NCBI GenBank assembly: GCA_013042605.1
Contig: JABDPT010000038.1
Coordinates: 1 to 34,072, forward strand
From: Paracoccaceae bacterium
Lineage (GTDB): Bacteria; Pseudomonadota; Alphaproteobacteria; Rhodobacterales; Rhodobacteraceae
Length of the DNA: 34,072 nt
Direction: 5' to 3'
The first letter of the stretch is position 1. Every line of letters starts with the position of its first letter. The notes beneath the pieces were generated by a model. The model searched no databases. It was not told where the DNA came from and was given only the letters and a program-made list of their open reading frames with translations. Below, piece after piece: positions 7,868 to 15,581 of this stretch. The position numbers and the translations under genes are program-made.

Positions 7868-8608
7868 TCACCACCCCGTCTCGTCGCGAATTTCCCGCCG
7901 CCAGAGATCCCACGCCCGCATGCCGGCCGTCTGGTTCGGCACGTCCGCCAACACGCCTTCCTCGTCGCGCAGGACCGCAAGGTCCTCGCCCTCTTGGGCC
8001 AGCGCGCCTGCCCAGTGCTGCACGCGGGCGTTGACCTCTGTATAGACCGCGCGGAATACGGCGACCTCAAGCGAGGAACCGCAGGCCACCGATCCGTGCG
8101 CGCGCATCAGCGCCACAGGGCGGTCGGCAAGACATTCGGCAAGCTTTTCGCCCTTGTCGTTGTCCGACACCAGCATGTCGGTCGCCCCGTAATGCTTCCA
8201 GATGTCAAACACCGGCACCCCGCCCGCCAGAAAAGCCGCGTTATGAAAACAGGCCTGCATCGGGGCCTTGGCGATGCCGAAAGGAATGACCGAGGGCGAA
8301 TGGCTGTGCACCACCGCGTTCACATCCGGCCGCGCGGCATAGATCTGGCCGTGGATGAAGCGCTCGAGAAACCCTTTCGGCGCGTCCGGGTCGCATTCCT
8401 CGCTATCAAGATCGTATTCGACGATATCCTCTGGCGTCACCAGAGCGGGCGCCAGTGCCCGGGACATCAGGTATCGCCCGGGCGCATTCGGATGGCGCAT
8501 CGAGACATGGCCGAACCCATCGACGACGCCGCGCGCGGCCAGAATCCGCGCCGCCGCCGCGACATCGGCAATCCGTTCGGGGGCGACGGGTCCTCCGCTG
8601 TCGGGCAT
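7868..8608 (-). CDS. Class II aldolase/adducin family protein 2 (246 aa)
   Basis: Second member of the fold in tandem. It shows VVHSHSPSVI and a later RAHGSVACG as the metal-binding histidines, and the N-terminal GFGHVSMRHP typical of the family. It is slightly longer than its neighbour, with a C-terminal extension of about 30 residues ending RDETGW. The start ATG at 8608 overlaps the stop of the decarboxylase-like gene (TGATG), so translation is probably coupled. Possible activities are decarboxylation of a dihydroxybenzoate-type acid or a retro-aldol cleavage; I cannot choose from sequence. The order decarboxylase-like, aldolase, aldolase in one transcript suggests consecutive steps. Confidence 0.85.
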   Translation of the reverse strand: MPDSGGPVAPERIADVAAAARILAARGVVDGFGHVSMRHPNAPGRYLMSRALAPALVTPEDIVEYDLDSEECDPDAPKGFLERFIHGQIYAARPDVNAVVHSHSPSVIPFGIAKAPMQACFHNAAFLAGGVPVFDIWKHYGATDMLVSDNDKGEKLAECLADRPVALMRAHGSVACGSSLEVAVFRAVYTEVNARVQHWAGALAQEGEDLAVLRDEEGVLADVPNQTAGMRAWDLWRREIRDETGW

Positions 8609-9597
8609 CAGATGATCACCTTCGTTTCAATGGTATCGGGGAAGATCTCCTCCGGCGCGAACTGCCGATGCGCGATCCCCTGCTGATAGGTGTAAAGCCC
8701 CATCGTCTCCCAGGTCTTGCGGTTGGCCTCGATCCCGAAGGGAAACAGCTCTTTGCCGAAAACAGTCTGCATCTTGCGCGCATAGATCGGCAGCCAGGCC
8801 ACCGGATAGCGCGACACCGCCGGGTCGAGTATCCGCTCAACACTGCGGCGGCGGCTTTCGTCAAAGGCGGCGTATAGGTTCCGCGCCGCCCAGGGATGCG
8901 CCTCAAGCACTGACTTCTTCATCGCCACGATATGCATGATCGGCCAGACGCCGGTATCGGCATATTGCTGTTCCTCGCGTTCAAGGAAATCGGGGAAGAG
9001 CCGCACCACATCTGGGTGCCCGTCGAGGAAACAGGTGGGCGGGCGGGCGATGATCGCGCAGTCGAGCTCTCCGCTTGCCAGCATCTCGGACAGCGATTTG
9101 TCCTTCACCCGCGTGATCTCGATCCCGTCGGGCAGGTTCAGTTCGACCTTTTCCTCGCGCCCCGCTGCGTTGGCCCCCGCCTGCACCCATTTGATCCTCG
9201 ACATGTCCATGCCGACATCGTTCTGCATCCAACCGCGCATCCAGACGGCTGCGGAATGTGCCCATTCCGGGCTGCCCACAGTTTTGCCGTACAGGTCCTC
9301 GATCGACCTGATGCCCGAGTTTCGGTTGACGTAGAAGGACGAGAACCGGAACAAACGCGAGCAAATGACCGGCAGGCCGATCAGGTCGCTGTCCTTGCGC
9401 GTGACCTGGGTCGAGAATTTCGCGAAACTCATTTCGCTAAGATCGAACTCGCGGTGCGCGGTCATCCGGGCAAAGCATTCGTGATGCCCCAGAAGAAGCC
9501 AGTTGAGGTCGATCCCTTCGGGCACGACGTCGCCTGTCCGGATATCGCGGAAATGGTCGTAGTCGGTGGTGGCAATCGTCAGCGGTAGTCGGCTCAT
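8608..9597 (-). CDS. 4,5-dihydroxyphthalate decarboxylase-like protein 1 (329 aa)
   Basis: This belongs to the Pht5-type family, which has a periplasmic-binding-protein-like fold and acts in the cytosol. Signature segments are SRLPLTIATTDYDH near the start, FDLSEMSFAKF, VICSRLFRFSSFYVN, and a C-terminal FPFGIEANRKTWE followed by YQQGIAHRQFAPEEIF. There is no signal peptide, which argues against a transporter receptor. Characterised family members decarboxylate 4,5-dihydroxyphthalate to protocatechuate. This copy departs from the canonical SRFFRHSCIYVN seen in paralogue 2 of this window, so its substrate may differ. I start it at ATG 9597, where the family N-terminus begins, rather than at the upstream TTG that overlaps the tctB stop. 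It is one of three paralogues in the window. Confidence 0.82.
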   Translation of the reverse strand: MSRLPLTIATTDYDHFRDIRTGDVVPEGIDLNWLLLGHHECFARMTAHREFDLSEMSFAKFSTQVTRKDSDLIGLPVICSRLFRFSSFYVNRNSGIRSIEDLYGKTVGSPEWAHSAAVWMRGWMQNDVGMDMSRIKWVQAGANAAGREEKVELNLPDGIEITRVKDKSLSEMLASGELDCAIIARPPTCFLDGHPDVVRLFPDFLEREEQQYADTGVWPIMHIVAMKKSVLEAHPWAARNLYAAFDESRRRSVERILDPAVSRYPVAWLPIYARKMQTVFGKELFPFGIEANRKTWETMGLYTYQQGIAHRQFAPEEIFPDTIETKVII

Positions 9598-9620
9598 GAT
9601 GGTCTTCCGGTGGTGGTCGG

Positions 9621-10067
9621 TCAAAGAATGGCTTCGAGGATAAGCCCCTGAAACATCGGCAGCTCCAGCAGCAGGATGAACACGCCGTAGATCACCACGA
9701 AGGTTCCCGCCCCCGCGACCAGCGCATTCTTCCAGTTCTCGCCGGATGAGAGCTTCACGAAGGCCAGCACGACAAGCGGGCCGCCGACGATGAAGCCGAA
9801 GCCGATGATGGCAACGGCGAAGGCACCAAGCCAGAGAAACACCTCCGTCTCCGACCGTCCTTCGGCGACCTCGCCCCTTTCAGGCGGGGCGTCGGCGGGG
9901 CGCCTGAGGTCCAGTATGAGCTGCCACAGGCACAAAAGAGACCCCGGAATACCGATAAGCAGCGGCATGAACGCCGCCTTCTGCGGCAGCCCGAGTGCGA
10001 AGACGCAGGCCCCGGCGAACAGCAGGAACATCACAAGCGAGGTCGCGGTGCGGGCGTTAAATGTCAA
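9621..10067 (-). CDS. TctB-like small membrane subunit of tripartite tricarboxylate transporter (148 aa)
   Basis: A hydrophobic protein with about four predicted membrane segments (SLVMFLLFAGACVFALG, MPLLIGIPGSLLCLW, FLWLGAFAVAIIGFGFIV, FVVIYGVFILLLELPMF) and a polar cytoplasmic loop rich in Glu/Arg, the usual layout of TctB. It overlaps the end of tctA by 11 bases. The best start is a TTG at 10067, seven bases after a consensus AAGGAG embedded in the last codons of tctA; a longer frame reaching 10130 would sit inside tctA without support. With TctA and a TctC-type receptor it forms a secondary uptake system for carboxylates. The receptor candidate is on the other strand at 14032. Confidence 0.8.
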   Translation of the reverse strand: MTFNARTATSLVMFLLFAGACVFALGLPQKAAFMPLLIGIPGSLLCLWQLILDLRRPADAPPERGEVAEGRSETEVFLWLGAFAVAIIGFGFIVGGPLVVLAFVKLSSGENWKNALVAGAGTFVVIYGVFILLLELPMFQGLILEAIL

Positions 10068-11571
10068 AGTGGATCTCCTTGCCGTCGCGGGTCTTGCGCT
10101 GCCGCCAGATATAGGCGCCGATGGTCGCAATGATCATCGCGATGAAGACAAGGCTCAGGGGCCGCAGGAAGAAGGTCGGCCCCCAGATCGCGAGGGCCTT
10201 GTGGATCGAATCCTCGGCGATATGCCCCAGAACAAGACCGATCACGAAGGGCGGACGAGGCCAGCCGAATTTCTTCAGGAAATAGCCCAGGATCCCGAGG
10301 CCGATCAGGATCAGCATGTTCTCCCATGCCGACTCCGATAGGTAGGCGCCCAGAAAGGCAAGCACGAGCACGAAGGGAATAAGCAGCGCGCCACGGACGA
10401 AGACCAAAAGCGAAAACGCGGGCGCCATAAGCATGAAAACCGGGATCGACAGCAGGTTCGCGAGCGCGAGCGCCCAGATCAGCGACCAGACGAGATCCAT
10501 CCCGGTCAACGCGATATGCGGCCCCGGCTGGATGCCCAGCATGATGAAAGCGCCGATCAGGATAGCCATGCCCGACGAGCCCGGCACGCCGAAGAAAAGC
10601 GTCGGCAACAGCGAGCCGCCCTCCTTTGAGTTGTTCGCGGTCTCGGGCGCGATCACTCCGCGCACGTCCCCCTTGCCGAACATGGACTGGTCCTTTGCCG
10701 ACTGCACGGCGTGGCCATAGCAGATCCAGGACGCCGCATCTCCGCCAAGCCCCGGGATCGCCCCGATGGCGGCCCCGATCACCGAGGTGCGGAAGGTCAG
10801 CCACGGGTGGCGAAACACATCCAATATGCCCTGAAAGACCTGTGCAATGTCGTAGGTCTTTGCCTTGCCCTGCACCTTGGCGATCGCGCCACCCTTGACG
10901 GCCAGCGACATCATCTCGGGGATCGCGAAGATGCCCAGCACCGCCGCGACGACGCTGACCCCGTCCCAGAGCCAGAGCTGGCCGAAGGTGAACCGTTCGG
11001 ACCCCGTGTGCGGGTCGAGCCCGACGAGCGAGACCATAAGCCCCAGAAACCCGACCGCGACGCCCTTGATCAGGCTTCGGCCCGACAGCATGGCGATGAA
11101 GGTGATCCCGAACAGGGCCAGCAGGAAGAACTCGGCCGGGGAGAACGCAAGGATCAACGGCTTCAGCACCGGCAGCATCGCCGCCAGGAACAGCGCCCCG
11201 ATCACGCCGCCGATCCCCGACGCCCCCAGCGACGCGCCAAGGGCCCTGCCCGCTTCGCCCCGCTGCGCCATCGGATAGCCGTCCACGATGGTCGCGGCGT
11301 CAGGCCCCGTCCCCGGGACACCGAACAGGATCGATGGGATTGAACCCCCGGTATGCACCACCGCGTGCATCGCCAGCAAGAAGACCGCGCCGGCAAGCGG
11401 GTCCATGCCGAAGACGAAAGGAATAAGCAGGACGATCCCCAGCTTGCCGCCAAGCCCCGGCACCGCCCCGAAGAACATGCCCAACGGAATGGCAAGGAAG
11501 ATCAAGCCCATGAGATAGGGCGTCGTGAGAATATTGATAAGCGGTGCAAATATCTGATCGAGACCGATCAT
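10057..11571 (-). CDS. TctA-like large membrane subunit of tripartite tricarboxylate transporter (504 aa)
   Basis: A large polytopic membrane protein of normal TctA length with about a dozen hydrophobic segments. It carries the family signatures AVPGLGGKLGIVLLIPF near the N-terminus and AIGAIPGLGGDAASWICYGHA in the middle, plus IPSILFGVPGTGPDAA and LFFGVPGSSGMAILIGAF. TctA carries the substrate across the inner membrane with a cation gradient, fed by a periplasmic receptor. The ATG at 11571 has GGGAGGAGCG upstream. It is the first gene of the minus-strand operon; its promoter must lie in the 221-bp region shared with the divergent dehydrogenase at 11793, which also holds a candidate IclR operator. 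The substrate is unknown; Tct systems of this kind carry phthalate, terephthalate and other carboxylates in known cases. Confidence 0.93.
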   Translation of the reverse strand: MIGLDQIFAPLINILTTPYLMGLIFLAIPLGMFFGAVPGLGGKLGIVLLIPFVFGMDPLAGAVFLLAMHAVVHTGGSIPSILFGVPGTGPDAATIVDGYPMAQRGEAGRALGASLGASGIGGVIGALFLAAMLPVLKPLILAFSPAEFFLLALFGITFIAMLSGRSLIKGVAVGFLGLMVSLVGLDPHTGSERFTFGQLWLWDGVSVVAAVLGIFAIPEMMSLAVKGGAIAKVQGKAKTYDIAQVFQGILDVFRHPWLTFRTSVIGAAIGAIPGLGGDAASWICYGHAVQSAKDQSMFGKGDVRGVIAPETANNSKEGGSLLPTLFFGVPGSSGMAILIGAFIMLGIQPGPHIALTGMDLVWSLIWALALANLLSIPVFMLMAPAFSLLVFVRGALLIPFVLVLAFLGAYLSESAWENMLILIGLGILGYFLKKFGWPRPPFVIGLVLGHIAEDSIHKALAIWGPTFFLRPLSLVFIAMIIATIGAYIWRQRKTRDGKEIHFDI

Positions 11572-11792
11572 TCGCTCCTCCCGATGTGCGCTTCCGACGG
11601 CTCTTGACGGCCTGTCGTAACAACGCCCCGGTGGCCAGCCTCGGCCACGTGACGAAGCCTAGGCACCCCACCTGCCTTCGTGAAGCGGATTTGGACCGCC
11701 GTTCCGCACCGGGGAACAACTGCAAGCCAGTGGTTGAAAGGCCGTCGATGGGCCCAATTGTCATTCCAACCAAAAGTCAGGGAGGAACGATT
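11572..11792. promoter_or_regulatory. Divergent intergenic promoter region (tctA / dehydrogenase)
   Basis: This 221-bp region separates the nine-gene minus-strand operon from the plus-strand block. It contains the 17-bp operator-like palindrome at 11701-11717, an inverted repeat GTGGCC-N6-GGCCAC (11631-11648), and ACGAAG/CTTCGT arms (11652-11657, 11676-11681). A weak minus-strand promoter candidate is TTCACG (11684-11679), 17 bases, then TAGGCT. A weak plus-strand -35 candidate is TTGAAA (11734-11739). These boxes are poor matches and serve only as candidates. Confidence 0.5.
11701..11717. promoter_or_regulatory. Candidate IclR-family operator, site 1
   Basis: Reads GTTCCGC-ACC-GGGGAAC, a 7-3-7 palindrome with one imperfect arm position. 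It shares its outer bases and spacing with four other intergenic sites (12699, 22815, 24596, 30379). It lies between divergent tctA and the dehydrogenase gene, so it could control both. Confidence 0.65.
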
Positions 11793-12656
11793 ATGCAAGT
11801 GGGCTTTGTTGGCGTCGGCGCGATGGGTGCCGCGATGGCCGGACACTGTGCGGCGGCGGGGTTCGATGTCGCGGCCTATGACACCGACCCGGACATGTTG
11901 TCAGCCGCGACACGCGGCGCGGTTTCGGCAACGGCCGGGCTGAGTGACATCGCGACGGCCGCTGATGTCGTGATCTGCGTCGTCAGCACCGACGATCAGT
12001 CGCGCGCGGTCGTGCGCGGCCTGCTTGAGGCCGGGCCAAAACCGGGTCAGGTGATCGTCGTGGCCGCGACCAACCATCCTGGCACCATGATCGACCTCGC
12101 CGAAACATGCCGTGCGGCGGGGGTGGGCTTCATTGATGCCCCGGTCTGTTACGGGTTGCAGGGCGCCAAGCAAGGCAAGCTGATTTCGCTCTGCGGCGGG
12201 ACGGCGGAAGATATCGAGACCGTGCGCCCGGTGCTGATGGCCTATAGCCGCAGCGTCGAACATCTGGGCCCCACGGGGTGCGGTCAGCTTGGAAAGGCCT
12301 GCAACAACATGATGCACTGGGCGGCTTGCGTGGCGAATTACGAAACCCTCGCGCTCGCCAAAGCCTGCGGTATCGATGCCCAGTCCATGCGTGAGACGCT
12401 TTTGAAGTGTCCGGCCCGGAACACGACGCTCGAACGCTGGGATACGTCGAAGTTCACCTGGCATGAAAAGGATATGGATGTGGTCCTCGACCTCAGCCAA
12501 CAGGCGGGTGTGTCGCTGCCGCTGTTCGGCCTTGTCGATCAGCTGGTCAAGCGCCTTGGGCCCGACCGGGTGCGCGAGTTGCTGCACGAAGACAGCGCCG
12601 AATACCTCGGCCTGCCCATTCCGGTGCGCCCGCTGGAAGATGTCGTGAAGAACTGA
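11793..12656 (+). CDS. NAD(P)-dependent oxidoreductase, 3-hydroxyisobutyrate dehydrogenase family (287 aa)
   Basis: Beta-hydroxyacid dehydrogenase fold. The N-terminal Rossmann motif GFVGVGAMGAAMA binds the dinucleotide, FIDAPVCYGLQGAKQGKL is the substrate-binding signature, and the catalytic Lys is in GQLGKACNN. The family oxidises or reduces 3-hydroxy acids such as 3-hydroxyisobutyrate, tartronate or related products; the substrate here is unknown. It is of normal length. The ATG at 11793 follows a clear GGGAGGAACG site. It is the first plus-strand gene after the divergent promoter region, and is separated from the cupin pair by 123 bp holding a second operator and promoter, so it may be its own transcript or read through. 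Confidence 0.88.
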   Translation: MQVGFVGVGAMGAAMAGHCAAAGFDVAAYDTDPDMLSAATRGAVSATAGLSDIATAADVVICVVSTDDQSRAVVRGLLEAGPKPGQVIVVAATNHPGTMIDLAETCRAAGVGFIDAPVCYGLQGAKQGKLISLCGGTAEDIETVRPVLMAYSRSVEHLGPTGCGQLGKACNNMMHWAACVANYETLALAKACGIDAQSMRETLLKCPARNTTLERWDTSKFTWHEKDMDVVLDLSQQAGVSLPLFGLVDQLVKRLGPDRVRELLHEDSAEYLGLPIPVRPLEDVVKN

Positions 12657-12698
12657 AGATCCGGACCGCCCGGAACCCGGTGCCCAAAGTGAACCTCA

Positions 12699-12715
12699 GT
12701 TCCTCTATTCGGAAC
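12699..12715. promoter_or_regulatory. Candidate IclR-family operator, site 2
   Basis: Reads GTTCCTC-TAT-TCGGAAC. Its centre (12707) is 18 bp from the first base of the -35 box at 12725, exactly the geometry seen for site 3 and the promoter of the bicupin operon. A position just upstream of -35 is typical of an activator. Confidence 0.68.
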
Positions 12716-12724
12716 GCCGTGCCG

Positions 12725-12754
12725 TTGACGGGAACCTTCGGGACACTCTACGCT
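12725..12754 (+). promoter_or_regulatory. Candidate sigma-70-type promoter for the cupin pair
   Basis: TTGACG at 12725-12730, an 18-bp spacer, and TACGCT at 12749-12754. The -35 box matches well and the -10 box is weak, which fits an activator-dependent promoter beside operator site 2. Transcription would start about 12761, shortly before the RBS GGGAGG and the ATG at 12780. Confidence 0.5.
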
Positions 12755-12779
12755 TCGGTTAAAACCGGGAGGAACGCAG

Positions 12780-13355
12780 ATGTCGGACTCATCGACCGAA
12801 GCGGGAGTCGGCCACAACAGCGAAAAACGCGAAAAGGTCGTCTGGGAGCGATGGACCAAGAAGCGTACGTTCGTGCGTGCGCTTGAGGGCACCTATGGCC
12901 AGCTCAAGGATGAGCTTTATGCGCAACCGCGCGTGTACCGCACGTCAGAGATGAACTGGAAAGGCGGGCCGCAGAATTTCGGCAAGAAGGTCATCAACCC
13001 ACAAGCCAACAAGATCGCCCAGTCGATCGAGGCGCATGTGGATGCCTTCGCGCCCAAGGGCTACGGTCAAATCCACGGCCACATGAACTCGGCCGTGTTC
13101 TTCATTCTCAAGGGCAAGGGCCACGACATCCACGACGGGCGCCGGATCGACTGGGAAGCGGGCGATGCGCTGATCGTGGAAAACGCTTGTGTCCACCAGC
13201 ACCTCAACGATTCCGACGACGAGACGTTCGTGCTCGTGCTCAAAGCCAAGCCACTGTTCCTCTTCATGCACATGATCTTCCAGAAAATGGTGGAATTCCC
13301 GCCCGAAGAACCGGTGCCGGGACATGAAGATTACGCGCCTCCGGCGAACCTTTGA
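12780..13355 (+). CDS. Single-domain cupin protein A (191 aa)
   Basis: A cupin beta-barrel with motif 1 as GQIHGHMNSAVFFILKGKG (two histidines, with the usual Glu position occupied by Ala) and motif 2 as GDALIVENACVHQHLN. The N-terminal 80 residues are polar and charged without a recognised domain; no signal peptide is present. It could bind Fe, Mn or Ni and act as a dioxygenase, lyase or isomerase, but no specific family is recognisable. The ATG at 12780 has GGGAGGAACG upstream. It is followed after 11 bp by a second cupin whose motif pattern is complementary; the pair resembles the two halves of the bicupin at 21597 and may form a hetero-oligomer. Confidence 0.8.
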   Translation: MSDSSTEAGVGHNSEKREKVVWERWTKKRTFVRALEGTYGQLKDELYAQPRVYRTSEMNWKGGPQNFGKKVINPQANKIAQSIEAHVDAFAPKGYGQIHGHMNSAVFFILKGKGHDIHDGRRIDWEAGDALIVENACVHQHLNDSDDETFVLVLKAKPLFLFMHMIFQKMVEFPPEEPVPGHEDYAPPANL

Positions 13356-13366
13356 AGGAGACGACC

Positions 13367-13960
13367 ATGGGACTTGATCCGGCAACCTTTGTCGACGCCA
13401 CCGAACGCGAGCGCGCGCGGACCGCTGTGCCCGAGGTGAACTTCTACCGAGAAGCCCTTGAGCAAAGCCAGAAATTCCGCGCCGATTACGAAAACCGCCT
13501 GAATGTCGTGAAATGGGATCAGATGCCCATGGAACGCTCGGCGGACGGGCTTATCAAGCATGTCATCAACGAACGCATGGACACCAAGGAGTGCTGTGTC
13601 GATGTCTTCATGCAGTTCATCGAAGCCGGCAAGGCCACGGGCACTTCGCGGCATCTGTCAGAAGAGATCGCCTTCGTGATCGAGGGCACGGGCCACGACC
13701 TGCATTACGACGTGCATTTCGAATGCAAGGTCGAATTCGAATGGACCTGGGATACCACGCCCAAGAAATACGAATGGGGACCCGGCGATTTCATCTATAT
13801 CCCGCCTTATGTCGCGCATAAGCGGGTGAACACTTCGGATATCGAAGCCCGTATCATCGTCTGCAACAGTCGGGTGATGAAGGCCATCGGGCTGGATTGG
13901 TTCGATCAGCTCGAACCGGCCGAAGGCTTCGAGGAATACTGGATACCTCCGGCCGACTGA
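13367..13960 (+). CDS. Single-domain cupin protein B (197 aa)
   Basis: A second cupin, with motif 1 as GTSRHLSEEIAFVIEGTG (one His, with Glu kept) and motif 2 as GDFIYIPPYVAHKRVN. An insertion of acidic and aromatic residues (around HFECKVEFEWTWD) separates the two motifs. It is probably cytosolic and a metal-dependent enzyme of unknown substrate. The start at 13367 has GAAGGAG at normal spacing; a possible earlier start at 13352 lies within the end of cupin A. The gene is probably cotranscribed with cupin A and with the downstream solute receptor (71 bp gap). Its H...E motif resembles the N-terminal half of the bicupin, while cupin A resembles the C-terminal half. Confidence 0.8.
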   Translation: MGLDPATFVDATERERARTAVPEVNFYREALEQSQKFRADYENRLNVVKWDQMPMERSADGLIKHVINERMDTKECCVDVFMQFIEAGKATGTSRHLSEEIAFVIEGTGHDLHYDVHFECKVEFEWTWDTTPKKYEWGPGDFIYIPPYVAHKRVNTSDIEARIIVCNSRVMKAIGLDWFDQLEPAEGFEEYWIPPAD

Positions 13961-14031
13961 CCGGAGACGACACCCGGAGGACGGGGGTCGCAAGAATGCC
14001 CCCGCCCCTGCCATGACCCAGGGAGGGCAAT

Positions 14032-15495
14032 ATGAGACTACACACCATCATCGGAGCTGCCGCGATCGCCAGCGCGGCGGCCGTGTCCGTAGAGGCGCAG
14101 GGCTTCTTCGAGGGCAAGAACGTCACCTACATCATCGCGACCAATCCCGGCGGCGGCTATGACGCCTATGGCCGGCTGATCGGGCAATACCTGGAAGAAG
14201 AACTCGGCGCGCGGCGCGTCATCTTCAAGAACCTGCCGGGCGCCGGCCATATTATCGGTGCGAACACGCTGTTCGCCTCCGATCCCGACGGGCTGACCAT
14301 CGGCACGTTCAACACCGGCCTGATCTATGCCCAGATTCTGGGACGCGAAGGCATTCAATTCGATCTCAGCGAATTCGAATGGATCGGCAAGGCCTCGTCC
14401 GACCCGCGCGTCATGGTCCTTGCCGAAACCTCTGACTATGCGTCTTTCGAAGACCTCAGAAACGCGTCCGAACCCGTTCGCTTTGCGTCGACCGGCGTTG
14501 GCTCTGCGTCCTTTACCGAAACCAACATGCTGGCCGACGCGCTCGACCTCAATATCGAGCTTATCCCCGGCTATCAGGGCAATGACGCGGAAATGGCGAT
14601 GCTACGCTCCGAGATCGTCGGACAGGTCGGTTCGCTGTCCTCGCTCGCGCCCTTCATCGACGCGGGAAATGCGACCATCGCCATGGGGATCGGCGGCGAC
14701 GTCACACCCAAGGCGCTTGAATTCGCGGAAACCGACAAGGCGCGCTCGATCGTGAGCCTCATCGAAGCGCTGTCGAGCCTTGGTCGCCTGACCGCGGCGC
14801 CTCCGGGCGTGCCGGATGAGGTCGTGGAAGAGCTGCGCGACGCCTACATGTCGGTGATGGAAAACCCCGAGTTCCTGTCCGAGGCAGAACGCCTCGGGCT
14901 TCCCATCGAAGCGGCCCGCGGGGATGAGGTTCAGGGTCTGGTCGAAGCCGCAATGCGGCAAAGCCCCGAGACCATCGAGATCATCGCAGCCGCGCTGAAT
15001 GTCGAGGTACCGACGGTGACCGTGGCCTCGGATATCCTCGCGCTGGCCGACCGCAACAAGGAAATCACCTTCATGGGCGAAGCGGGCGAAACGATGGGCG
15101 AAGTCTCGGGCTCGCGCACTCTCGTCACCGTCAACGGGGCCGAGGCCGAGCGTGGTGATCTTGCCGTCGGCATGAATTGCGAGTTCACCTACGATCCGGC
15201 CGGTTCACCACCGGAATTCACTGCCGTTGCCTGCACCGGAGAGGTCATGGCCGCTGCCGCTGAAGTAATGATGTTCAAGACCGGCATCATGGGGCTGGCC
15301 GATGGCGGCAAGGAAGTGACCTTCATGACGGATGCAGGCGAGAAAATGGGCGAAATCTCGGGATCGCGCACGGCGCTGACCATTGACGGGGCCGAGGCCG
15401 AGCGCGGCGCGCTAACCGTCGGCATGACCTGCGACTTCTCCTACGAAGACGGTGAAGAGATCGAGTTCAAGGTGGTGGCCTGCAGCACCAACTGA
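14032..15495 (+). CDS. TctC/Bug-family solute receptor with duplicated C-terminal domain (487 aa)
   Basis: Residues 1-22 are a signal peptide (hydrophobic AAAIASAAAVS, cleavage likely after VEA). The next ~310 residues are a Bug-type periplasmic binding protein, with NPGGGYDAYGRLIGQYLEE and KNLPGAGHIIGANTL as ligand-loop signatures. Typical family members end near 320-330 residues. This one continues with two tandem repeats of about 66 residues (about 337-403 and 422-487). These share 34 identical residues over a 52-position ungapped alignment, including MGE(V/I)SGSRT, GAEAERG and a C-x-F-x-Y strand with a later VAC, so each repeat has two Cys that may pair. I do not recognise the repeat. The gene is probably the receptor for TctAB encoded divergently. 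The RBS AGGGAGGG precedes ATG 14032, and a strong terminator follows. Confidence 0.87.
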   Translation: MRLHTIIGAAAIASAAAVSVEAQGFFEGKNVTYIIATNPGGGYDAYGRLIGQYLEEELGARRVIFKNLPGAGHIIGANTLFASDPDGLTIGTFNTGLIYAQILGREGIQFDLSEFEWIGKASSDPRVMVLAETSDYASFEDLRNASEPVRFASTGVGSASFTETNMLADALDLNIELIPGYQGNDAEMAMLRSEIVGQVGSLSSLAPFIDAGNATIAMGIGGDVTPKALEFAETDKARSIVSLIEALSSLGRLTAAPPGVPDEVVEELRDAYMSVMENPEFLSEAERLGLPIEAARGDEVQGLVEAAMRQSPETIEIIAAALNVEVPTVTVASDILALADRNKEITFMGEAGETMGEVSGSRTLVTVNGAEAERGDLAVGMNCEFTYDPAGSPPEFTAVACTGEVMAAAAEVMMFKTGIMGLADGGKEVTFMTDAGEKMGEISGSRTALTIDGAEAERGALTVGMTCDFSYEDGEEIEFKVVACSTN

Positions 15496-15517
15496 CCGCG
15501 ACGTCCCGATTGAACCT

Positions 15518-15555
15518 GCGCCGCCTCGGAGACCCCGGGGCGGCGCTTTTTCTTT
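15518..15555 (+). terminator. Rho-independent terminator after the solute receptor gene
   Basis: GCGCCGCC (15518-15525) pairs perfectly with GGCGGCGC (15539-15546), followed by TTTTTCTTT. It sits 22 bp after the receptor stop and closes the plus-strand block. A second small hairpin, GGGTT-CGGA-AACCC (15566-15579), lies next to the stop of the convergent ThDP enzyme gene but has no T-run. Confidence 0.9.
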
Positions 15556-15581
15556 AGAGAGCGGCGGGTTCGGAAACCCCG

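Noticed and set aside
11631-11648. GTGGCC-N6-GGCCAC as a terminator
   Set aside because: No T-run follows on either strand and it lies between divergent starts; kept only as a possible regulatory structure.
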